Part shown: positions 15,213 through 20,926 of the stretch, in pieces
How positions within the stretch are numbered: position 1 is the first letter of the stretch
Layout of the letters: every line of letters begins with the position of its first letter
Assembly: GCA_031555505.1 (NCBI GenBank)
Contig: JAVBUH010000073.1
Coordinates: forward strand, 1-20,926
DNA length: 20,926 bases
Direction: 5' to 3'
DNA from: JAJDIA01 sp031555505
GTDB lineage: Bacteria > Bacteroidota > Bacteroidia > Bacteroidales > Tannerellaceae
The notes under the pieces: generated by a model
Databases searched by the model: none
What the model was told of the DNA's origin: nothing
The model's input: the letters and a program-made list of their open reading frames with translations, nothing else
Translations under genes and position numbers: made by a program

Positions 15213-16982
15213 CTATACCTCCAACTGATCGCGGCTGGCGCGGATCATGGCGAGGGGGACACCGGTGCGGGAAGGCTTTTTGAGGATAGTAGTGGCGGCA
15301 GGTTTTCCGGCTGGGACACTCAATGCCTTGTCGTACAAGGCGCGGTTGGATAGGACTTCGAGGGCTTTGTCGAGCACTTGGTCACCTTTGAGATTTTCCT
15401 GCAATTCACCCTTTTGGTAATAGTAGCGTTTGACGATCTCGGCAGCCAGGAATTTCTTGACCTCGGCTTTGAAACGATCAAAGTCGCGTTCGATATCCGG
15501 TGTGAATTGTTTTTCAAGGGTGGTAAAGACGGTGGTATCACTGTCAAGGTAACCTTCAAACTCGGCTACTTCTTTCAGGTTTTTGAGCATTTTCTCGCTC
15601 TGCCGGTCGTAGGTAAAATTCTTATCTTTGGCGTAAGCTTTGAAGGCTTCAAAGTCGGCGTCAGAGACGGTGAACTCGTCTACCGGCAGGATGGTTTTAT
15701 GTTTCTGCACCCATTCGGTCACGAAGTCGAAAAGGACATAATCATTCACCAGATAATACATCATCGTAGGCATCTTCGGTTCTTCTACTTCAAACTCCGG
15801 ACGCACGCCGCCGCCATCACGCACGGGACGTCCCTTAGCAGTGTAGAACACAGATGTGAGGCTATCCGGAATAGCCGAAGCGCTACCGTCGGCATTCCGG
15901 TGTGAGTAATCGATCTGCTGGATGCAACGACCGCTGGGGATATAGTATTTGCTGATGGTCACTTTCAGTTTGCCATCATACGGAAGGTCGCGCGAGGATT
16001 GCACGAGGCCTTTTCCAAAGGAACGCTGGCCGATAAGTACGGCACGGTCCAGATCCTGCAATGCACCCGAAACGATCTCGGCTGCCGAGGCCGAACCTCC
16101 GTTCACTAGCACAGCGATGGGCATCACGGTATCGATCGGTTCCACAGGAGTACGGTAAGTACGGTCCCACTGCGCGATCTTTCCTTTCGTAGAAAGTACT
16201 TCTTGCCCTTTCGGAACGAAGAAACCCACGATCTGTACGGCCGTTTCAAGCACACCGCCGCCATTACCGCGCAGGTCCAGCACGAGTGATTTGGCTCCTT
16301 TCTTCTTCAGGTCTTCAAAGGCTGCCTTCACCTCCTGTCCGCTCTTATCGGTGAAACCGCGGAGGTAGATATAACCGATGCTGTCTTGTTTCATTCCGTA
16401 CCAGGTAACCTGGTCTACCAGGATCTGCTTGCGTACCAGATCCACAACGAGCGGTTTCTTTTCGCCCGGACGAAGGATGGTCAGCTTAATCTTTGTATTG
16501 GGAACACCTTTCAGCAGGTTGCTCACTTCGTCGTTGGTGGCTTTGGATACATCCACAGAATCTACTTTCAGGATACGGTCGCCCGCCTTCAGCCCAGATA
16601 AGGCGGCCGGCATACCGTCGAACGGCTCGGCAATGATCACGCCGCCGTCTGCATCACGCTGGCGGATGTATGATCCGATCCCGCCGTACTCGCCGGTGGT
16701 AATCAGTTGGAGGGCTTCCATATCCTGTTCAGGAATATATTCGGTATAGGGGTCAAAACCAGACAACATGCTGTCGATACCCCGGCGTACAGCCTCGCTC
16801 ACATCTACCGAGTCTACGTAGAACATTTCTACTTCCTTCACCACGGCATTGAAAATATCGAGATTCTTACTTACTTCAAAACGATTGTCTTTTTGTGCGG
16901 TAGCCGGAACAGTAGTACCAGCCAGCAGGGCCAGTGCCAGTACCGGCCAAATTGTACGCTTACGGATAGATGTATACATCAT
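15213..16982 (-). CDS. C-terminal processing peptidase, S41 family
   Basis: An exported serine protease of the CtpA/Prc type. The frame opens as far as 17072, but that would overlap the kinase gene and add 30 polar residues; the ATG at 16982 (or the next codon) opens directly into a signal peptide (IRKRTIWPVLALALLAGTTV, cleaved after ATAQ), giving 589 residues. After an N-terminal helical region come a PDZ domain (about 85-175) and the S41 protease core. The catalytic dyad is Ser299 in GGSASAAE and Lys324 in SFGKGLVQ, 25 residues apart as in characterised members, and the conserved LVLDLRGNGGG strand is present. The C-terminal extension of about 200 residues is helical. Such proteases trim periplasmic or envelope proteins. 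A weak -7-like TACTTTTA lies on the - strand at 17006-17013; cotranscription with the kinase is also possible. Confidence 0.93.
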   Translation of the reverse strand: MMYTSIRKRTIWPVLALALLAGTTVPATAQKDNRFEVSKNLDIFNAVVKEVEMFYVDSVDVSEAVRRGIDSMLSGFDPYTEYIPEQDMEALQLITTGEYGGIGSYIRQRDADGGVIIAEPFDGMPAALSGLKAGDRILKVDSVDVSKATNDEVSNLLKGVPNTKIKLTILRPGEKKPLVVDLVRKQILVDQVTWYGMKQDSIGYIYLRGFTDKSGQEVKAAFEDLKKKGAKSLVLDLRGNGGGVLETAVQIVGFFVPKGQEVLSTKGKIAQWDRTYRTPVEPIDTVMPIAVLVNGGSASAAEIVSGALQDLDRAVLIGQRSFGKGLVQSSRDLPYDGKLKVTISKYYIPSGRCIQQIDYSHRNADGSASAIPDSLTSVFYTAKGRPVRDGGGVRPEFEVEEPKMPTMMYYLVNDYVLFDFVTEWVQKHKTILPVDEFTVSDADFEAFKAYAKDKNFTYDRQSEKMLKNLKEVAEFEGYLDSDTTVFTTLEKQFTPDIERDFDRFKAEVKKFLAAEIVKRYYYQKGELQENLKGDQVLDKALEVLSNRALYDKALSVPAGKPAATTILKKPSRTGVPLAMIRASRDQLEV

Positions 16983-17029
16983 GCTTCTGCTATTATTATT
17001 CGGTATAAAAGTATATATTATATAACCGT

Positions 17030-18007
17030 TTACCCTACTATTTGATTTACTTTTAACTTTATTTGTTCCCAATAAGAGGCCGGAATCTCGGGTCCGATCA
17101 CGTCGATCGCATAACCTGCCAACATCGAACCAAGCCGGGCCGATTGCTCTAAGGTGGCATCCACCGACAGGCCATAGAGGAAACCGGCGGCAAAATGGTC
17201 GCCTGCGCCGGTGGTATCGAGCGGTTTACCACCCTCGGCCGCTACGCGCCAGATATGTCCGCCACCACATACCAGGGCGCCTTCCTTACCGAGTGTCACC
17301 ACAGCCACTTCCACCTGCCGGGCCAGCGCCCTGACAGCCTCTTCGGCCGGCAACCCGGTATAGGCCAGTGCTTCGCTCTCGTTGGCAAAAAGGATATCCA
17401 CCCAGCGGGGCACGATATCTTCGAGCAATGGCTTAAAACCATTTACAATATTATAATTGGACAGGTCGAGGGCAATACGAAGCCCTGTTTCCTTCGCCTT
17501 TAGCATCGTCCCATACATTAGGGGTTCGTTCACGATCAGGTAGCCTTCAATATAGATGCAGTCGAAAGGGCGAAGCATAGCTGTGGTTACTTCTTCGGGC
17601 CTGATGGTGGCAGCCGGTCCGAGGAAAGTGCCCATCGTCCGTTCGCCATCGGGAGAGATCAGTACGGTACAACTACCTGATACACCTTCTGTATGGATAA
17701 AATAAGGAGCAACACCAGCCTGGCGAACAGCCTCTTCGTAATACTGCCCCACCTCGTCGTTGCCGATCTTACCGATAAATCCTGCCGTGGCACCCAGCTT
17801 GGACAGTGCGCGCATGGTGTTACAAGCCGATCCGCCGGGAGTTTGGCTGCGCCGGAGTCCTTGCTGGGCGGTACGGATGGCTATCATTTGCTCTTCGCCG
17901 ATCATATCCATCGCCCCTTTGCTGATCCCCACCTTAGGCAGAACATCTTCATTCTCAAGCCGTAACAACACATCCACCAACGCATTCCCTAAACCAATCG
18001 TTTTCAT
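17030..18007 (-). CDS. PfkB-family carbohydrate/nucleoside kinase (adenosine kinase-like)
   Basis: A 325-residue cytoplasmic kinase of the ribokinase/PfkB family. The N-terminal signature GGSACNT (residues 58-64) and the C-terminal anion-hole and catalytic motif DTTGAGD (264-270, catalytic Asp270) are both intact. The overall length and the opening (GLGNALVDVLLRL) fit the subgroup annotated as adenosine kinase in Bacteroidetes, but substrate choice among adenosine, ribose and fructose-type sugars cannot be read safely from motifs. It phosphorylates its substrate using ATP. It lies 47 bases upstream of the S41 protease start on the same strand and is divergent from tRNA-Asn, with which it shares a short promoter region. 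Confidence 0.92.
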   Translation of the reverse strand: MKTIGLGNALVDVLLRLENEDVLPKVGISKGAMDMIGEEQMIAIRTAQQGLRRSQTPGGSACNTMRALSKLGATAGFIGKIGNDEVGQYYEEAVRQAGVAPYFIHTEGVSGSCTVLISPDGERTMGTFLGPAATIRPEEVTTAMLRPFDCIYIEGYLIVNEPLMYGTMLKAKETGLRIALDLSNYNIVNGFKPLLEDIVPRWVDILFANESEALAYTGLPAEEAVRALARQVEVAVVTLGKEGALVCGGGHIWRVAAEGGKPLDTTGAGDHFAAGFLYGLSVDATLEQSARLGSMLAGYAIDVIGPEIPASYWEQIKLKVNQIVG

Positions 18008-18023
18008 TCGTTATTTTTTGGGG

Positions 18024-18031
18024 CAAAGATA
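18024..18031 (-). promoter_or_regulatory. -7 promoter element for the PfkB-family kinase
   Basis: On the - strand this reads TATCTTTG, an exact TAnnTTTG match 17 bases before the kinase ATG. It abuts the -33 element of the oppositely directed tRNA promoter, so the two promoters overlap and may compete for polymerase. Confidence 0.55.
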
Positions 18032-18062
18032 TTGCATATTTAGAAAATAGCTTGTACTTTTG
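18032..18062 (+). promoter_or_regulatory. Promoter of tRNA-Asn
   Basis: TTG at 18032-18034, a 20-base spacer and TACTTTTG at 18055-18062 give a full -33/-7 match to the Bacteroidetes housekeeping promoter. Transcription would begin near 18069, about 65 bases before the mature tRNA. The leader contains a perfect 10-base palindrome (GTCTGCAGAC, 18097-18106). Confidence 0.65.
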
Positions 18063-18133
18063 CAGTGCAATTTCAGAAAGGGATATGCCCGGAGGGGTCT
18101 GCAGACATTGAAAATCCCTGATGTGACTTATCT

Positions 18134-18207
18134 TCTTCCTTAGCTCAGTTGGTTAGAGCATCTGACTGTTAATCAGAGGGTCCTTGGTTCAAGTCCAAGA
18201 GGAAGAG
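18134..18207 (+). tRNA. tRNA-Asn (anticodon GTT)
   Basis: A complete 74-base cloverleaf. The acceptor stem TCTTCCT pairs perfectly with AGGAAGA, the D stem GCTC pairs with GAGC, the anticodon stem TCTGA pairs with TCAGA around the loop CTGTTAA, and the T stem CTTGG pairs with CCAAG around TTCAAGT. The anticodon GTT is at 18168-18170 and the discriminator base is G, as in other tRNA-Asn. The 3' CCA is not encoded. A promoter lies upstream and an intrinsic terminator directly downstream, so it is an independent single-gene unit. Confidence 0.98.
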
Positions 18208-18210
18208 CTG

Positions 18211-18250
18211 AAAAGCCTCGTTAGTCTATACGATTAACGAGGCTTTTTTT
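18211..18250 (+). terminator. Intrinsic terminator after tRNA-Asn
   Basis: AAAAGCCTCGTTA (18211-18223) pairs over 13 bases with its exact inverted copy and runs into a tract of seven T (18244-18250). It starts three bases after the tRNA ends. Confidence 0.93.
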
Positions 18251-18272
18251 ACTATGTATACCCCCAAAGAGC

Positions 18273-18308
18273 AAGAGGGATGTCCTTCACAGGTTATCCC
18301 TCTTTTTT
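18273..18308. terminator. Second hairpin with T-tract between tRNA and regulator gene
   Basis: AAGAGGGAT (18273-18281) pairs with ATCCCTCTT (18296-18304) around a 14-base loop and runs on into further T residues on the + strand. It lies 36 bases past the regulator's stop codon on the opposite strand, so it may serve as a terminator in both directions, though the T-tract favours the + direction. Confidence 0.65.
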
Positions 18309-18343
18309 AGTAAATGTTTATAAACCTTTAGGCCATAATAAAC

Positions 18344-20392
18344 TTATTTGGGTTGCCCGTATTGCGAAGGCGTAACGCCGAATTGTTCGGTGAAACGCTT
18401 ACGGAACGTAGCCGTATCGTTGAAACCCACCATTTCGGATACTTCCTGGATGGAGTATTGCTGGGTGAGGATGAGCTCGGCCGCCTTCTTGAGGCGGATG
18501 ATACGTGTGAGTTCCAGGATACTGCAATCGGAATACTGTTTGATCTTACGATACAGTGTGGGAAGGCTCATATTGAGTGAATCGGCCAGCACTTTGGCTT
18601 CAAAGGTGGAATCATCAAGGTGCTTTTCGATATTTTTAATCACTGCATCCATGAACGGATTCGACGGGGTAGAGCCCGGCCGGAGACCCGATCCGCCTTC
18701 CTCGCCATTTTCAGCCGCGCCCATATTGGAAGCGGCTTCAGTCACCATCAGCGAACGGGTGTAGAAGTGCTTCAATTGGTCGCGTCGACGGAGCATGCTA
18801 TGCACCTTACTACGGAGTATCTCCACGTCGAACGGTTTGGTGATATAATCGTCGGCACCTGATTCAATCCCTTTAATCACGTCTTCACTTTCAACCTTGG
18901 CGGTAAGCATGACAACGGGAATCTGTGTTGTCTTCGGATCACTCTTTATTTCGCGGCAGGCTTCAAAACCGTCTTTGATGGGCATCATTACATCGCACAA
19001 GATCAGATCGGGCATCTCGCTTTTGGCAACCTGCACACCTTCTTCGCCATTGCGCGCTTCGAGTACCTGATATTCTTTGCTGAAGACATGACGAAGGAAC
19101 CAACGGATCTGGTCGCTATCGTCGATCATGAGCAGTTTCTTACCGGTGGCTTTCTTCTGCGGGATGATCTGAATCAGTTCGGCTATTTCTTCCTTCTGCT
19201 TGTCGTTCAGTTTCACCAGGTCGCCTTCGGGTTCTACAAACTCGACGCGTTTTTCCATCAGGTGCTTTTTCCCTACCGGTATATATAATGTATAGGCGGA
19301 GCCGTTCGGGGTCGTTTCTTTACGATACATACCACCAAGGTCGTCTATCATATCTTCCACCTGGCGAAGGCCGCGGCGGGTGTTTTCATTTTCATCCAAT
19401 CCTTCGTCCTGTACGGAGATCACGGCGTAGGGGATATTGTTGTGGCGTTCCACAGCGATATCGAGCGTTACTTTTCCATACATGAACGTATTTTTCAGGG
19501 CATTGGACAACATGGTACGCAGGGCGTATTCCATTTTGCGGCGATCGACCCAGATCCAGAGCACTTCGGTCTGCGTGGTAACGGCAAACTCCACATTATT
19601 CATGGCGATCCAGTCTACAAAAAGGTCGCAGATCTGTTTGGTGATCTCGATCAGGTCGTAACGGGCAATGCGGAGGTAGTTCGCCACATCATTGGTATGG
19701 CGGTTGCCGATCAACTGGTCGGCAAGGTCCTGCATCGCCAATGTATTACGATAGGCAGAAAGCATCTGGGTAGCCACTTCTTCTTCCGAGCCTTTATTCT
19801 GCACTACCAGAGCCAACGATCCGAGTACAAGCGAAAGCGGTGTACGCATTTCGTGGATGGTTTCCACAAAGAAGGAATCCTGAATGGTTTCAGCTTGCTG
19901 AACCTGCTGCTTGGCGGTCTCTTCTTTTTCGGTAGCTTCGCGAAGAATAGTATCGTTCTCCTTGATCTTCGCTACGAGTATTTGTTCCAACTCACGTTTA
20001 TTCCCTTGAAGTTGGGAGATCATCGTCTCCAACTCGTTCACCTTACGTGACATCTCACTGTTTTGCTCCTCCAGCAGATCGTTCTGGTTTTTCAGTTCTT
20101 CCGCATTCTGTTTGATGCCGGCGGTCTTCACATCCATTTCCTGGCGAGCGCCAACCGTTTGTTGTTCAACAAACCGTTTCATCTCGGCAGCTTGCGATTC
20201 AAACGCTTTTTTCTGCTTTAGCATATAACCTATGCAAGCAAGGGCTACAAACACCAGTGCGACAACTACACCGATATAGGCTCCGCTTCCTGTCGACGTG
20301 CCAGATTCACCTACAGCAAATATGGCGTGGTGGGAAATAAAAATACAGGTCAGTATAAGAAGGTTCTTTCTGATTAGGTTTCCTAATTTCAT
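18344..20392 (-). CDS. Compact hybrid histidine kinase / response regulator / AraC-type regulator
   Basis: A 682-residue one-protein signalling system. A signal-like helix (about residues 8-27) and a second helix (about 38-57) are separated by only about ten residues, so there is almost no periplasmic sensor. A long coiled coil (60-170) leads to the HisKA site (IHEMRTPL, phospho-acceptor His180). A short and degenerate HATPase region follows (290-375): the N-box-like LRTMLSNALKNT is present, but the G1 box reads DEGLDEN rather than DxGxG. Next is an intact receiver domain (418-535, MIDDSD, phospho-acceptor Asp467, Lys519) and a C-terminal AraC-type DNA-binding domain (580-682, with two helix-turn-helix segments). 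It has the domain order of Bacteroidetes HTCS regulators but is about half their usual length, lacking the beta-propeller ectodomain. The iteron array upstream on the other side of the gap is a plausible target. Confidence 0.93.
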   Translation of the reverse strand: MKLGNLIRKNLLILTCIFISHHAIFAVGESGTSTGSGAYIGVVVALVFVALACIGYMLKQKKAFESQAAEMKRFVEQQTVGARQEMDVKTAGIKQNAEELKNQNDLLEEQNSEMSRKVNELETMISQLQGNKRELEQILVAKIKENDTILREATEKEETAKQQVQQAETIQDSFFVETIHEMRTPLSLVLGSLALVVQNKGSEEEVATQMLSAYRNTLAMQDLADQLIGNRHTNDVANYLRIARYDLIEITKQICDLFVDWIAMNNVEFAVTTQTEVLWIWVDRRKMEYALRTMLSNALKNTFMYGKVTLDIAVERHNNIPYAVISVQDEGLDENENTRRGLRQVEDMIDDLGGMYRKETTPNGSAYTLYIPVGKKHLMEKRVEFVEPEGDLVKLNDKQKEEIAELIQIIPQKKATGKKLLMIDDSDQIRWFLRHVFSKEYQVLEARNGEEGVQVAKSEMPDLILCDVMMPIKDGFEACREIKSDPKTTQIPVVMLTAKVESEDVIKGIESGADDYITKPFDVEILRSKVHSMLRRRDQLKHFYTRSLMVTEAASNMGAAENGEEGGSGLRPGSTPSNPFMDAVIKNIEKHLDDSTFEAKVLADSLNMSLPTLYRKIKQYSDCSILELTRIIRLKKAAELILTQQYSIQEVSEMVGFNDTATFRKRFTEQFGVTPSQYGQPK

Positions 20393-20466
20393 AATATCAT
20401 CTAGTTATGTTATAGCTGTTAGTTTACATTAATCATCTCAACAAAGAATTGTAACAAGATCGCATT

Positions 20467-20487
20467 CCTTATACATTATATATAAGG
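20467..20487 (-). promoter_or_regulatory. Hairpin at the predicted 5' end of the regulator transcript
   Basis: CCTTATA (20467-20473) and TATAAGG (20481-20487) form a perfect 7-bp stem with a 7-base loop. It begins where transcription from the -7 element at 20494-20501 should start, so the mRNA would open with a stem-loop, a feature that often protects transcripts from decay. Confidence 0.35.
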
Positions 20488-20493
20488 TAACAG

Positions 20494-20501
20494 CAAAGAT
20501 A
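20494..20501 (-). promoter_or_regulatory. -7 promoter element for the hybrid regulator gene
   Basis: On the - strand this reads TATCTTTG, an exact TAnnTTTG match. It implies a leader of about 95 bases before the ATG at 20392. No strong -33 element is visible. Confidence 0.5.
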
Positions 20502-20757
20502 TAAGGATATTTTTACACAGTCTTAATAATTAGTGATCTTTTTGGTGAAAGTATGTTAACTCTATCAAATATCAGGTTTGCCTTTTCCCCCTTTTTCACA
20601 GATCACCCAACAATGTGCATCCACAAAAGAATACCATAGTTAACGACTCAGAATCGGAAGCAGAAAGACCATCGTCACAAAAATGATAGAAATACCTACT
20701 ACGATGCACAGAATAATGGATGATAAAAATTAGTATGCAAAATGCAAGAATGAACGT
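20502..20757. other. Intergenic gap upstream of regulator, no confident gene
   Basis: AT-rich sequence between the divergent regulator promoter and the iteron array. On the - strand a start-less frame (20729 down to a stop at 20640-20642) would encode a strongly hydrophobic stretch (LCIVVGISIIFVTMVFLLPI) that resembles a membrane helix. It has no good start codon and may be a decayed gene end or chance. Nothing else is supported here. Confidence 0.4.
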
Positions 20758-20820
20758 TTTACCACCTGTTATGAGACCGATAACACCTATTTTGACCGTT
20801 TTACCACCTGTTTTGAGAGA
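20758..20820 (+). repeat. Three 21-bp iterons, candidate AraC-type operator
   Basis: Three contiguous 21-base units (20758-20778, 20779-20799, 20800-20820) share the core AmCACCTrTTwTGA. The outer two are nearly identical (TTTACCACCTGTTWTGAGA), while the middle one is diverged (ATAACACCTATTTTGAC). A 21-bp period is two helical turns, placing the sites on one face of the DNA, and is also the half-site spacing of the classic AraC operator. The last unit covers the -33 element of the promoter that follows. Confidence 0.7.
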
Positions 20821-20841
20821 AAAATGATTCTTTTAACTTTG
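20811..20841 (+). promoter_or_regulatory. Promoter overlapping the last iteron
   Basis: TTTTG at 20811-20815 (-33), an 18-base spacer and TAACTTTG at 20834-20841 (exact TAnnTTTG) form a promoter pointing right. The -33 element lies inside the third iteron, the arrangement expected for an activator that contacts polymerase directly. Confidence 0.55.
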
Positions 20842-20854
20842 TTTAACTATAAAT

Positions 20855-20926
20855 ATGATGCGTGGTAAAAATATCAGCCCCATATTTGCATCGTCAACGA
20901 GAACAAAACGGATGAGGGTCCGGAAA
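20855..20926 (+). CDS. Start of a gene running off the right edge, product unknown
   Basis: From the ATG pair at 20855-20860 the frame stays open for 24 codons to the window end, reading MMRGKNISPIFASSTRTKRM and onward with more basic residues. It follows the iteron-linked promoter, leaving a leader of fewer than about ten bases, so the second ATG or a later one (20912) could be the true start. A polar, basic N-terminus like this would suit a protein with a late signal peptide, such as some outer membrane receptors, but too little is visible to assign a family. Confidence 0.4.
   Translation, partial: MMRGKNISPIFASSTRTKRMRVRK

Noticed and set aside
16983..17072. N-terminal extension of the S41 protease frame to an ATG at 17072
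   Set aside because: It would overlap the kinase gene by about 40 bases and put 30 polar residues before a clear signal peptide that begins at the ATG at 16982.
20640..20729. Hydrophobic - strand peptide as a small membrane protein gene
   Set aside because: There is no usable start codon before the hydrophobic stretch and no promoter or ribosome-binding context, so it is noted only within the gap.
20758..20820. Repeats as a CRISPR array or replication origin
   Set aside because: There are only three contiguous units without spacers, no cas or replication genes nearby, and a promoter placed as for an operator.

Overview
The window looks like chromosomal DNA of a gut-type Bacteroidales bacterium, most likely Parabacteroides or a close relative. 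This rests on SusC-era style gene families (FtsX/MacB permease arrays, a TonB-receptor-like outer membrane barrel, an AraC-fused hybrid two-component regulator, an ORF6N protein), on the near absence of Shine-Dalgarno sequences, and on repeated matches to the Bacteroidetes -7 promoter element TAnnTTTG. The genus is inference; no marker gene settles it.

Region 1 (1-6149, all + strand) is an array of ABC-type permeases of the FtsX/MacB family. It holds the 3' end of one permease, a complete but visibly AT-richer permease (374-2767), a 20-codon relic of a third copy (2775-2834), an ORF6N-domain gene (3002-3601), and a second complete permease (3723-6149) whose last 340 bases are nearly identical to the partial gene at the left edge. 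The array appears to have been rearranged by recombination between copies. A long hairpin (6151-6204) closes it against the convergent operon.

Region 2 (6214-12134, - strand) carries a TonB-receptor-like outer membrane barrel, then a translationally coupled pair: a polytopic membrane protein whose stop codon overlaps the start codon of a lipoprotein. That lipoprotein combines a c-type heme motif (CINCH) with a TolB-like propeller.

Region 3 (12304-15192, + strand) is a tight three-gene operon: an exported SagB/nitroreductase-like protein and two tandem paralogous membrane-anchored metallophosphoesterases. It is divergent from the barrel gene. The shared 170-base intergenic region contains opposing promoter elements and a near-perfect dyad.

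Region 4 (15213-18007, - strand) holds a PfkB-family (adenosine kinase-like) sugar/nucleoside kinase followed by a secreted S41 C-terminal processing protease. Divergent from it is tRNA-Asn(GTT), with its own promoter and a strong intrinsic terminator.

Region 5 (18344-20926) holds a compact hybrid histidine kinase / response regulator / AraC protein with almost no periplasmic sensor. Upstream of it lies a 460-base gap. At the far side of that gap, three 21-bp iterons sit directly before a promoter that drives a gene running off the right edge. The iterons have the spacing expected of an AraC-type operator, so the compact regulator plus this array and its unseen target gene is the best candidate for an uncharacterised regulatory circuit in the window.
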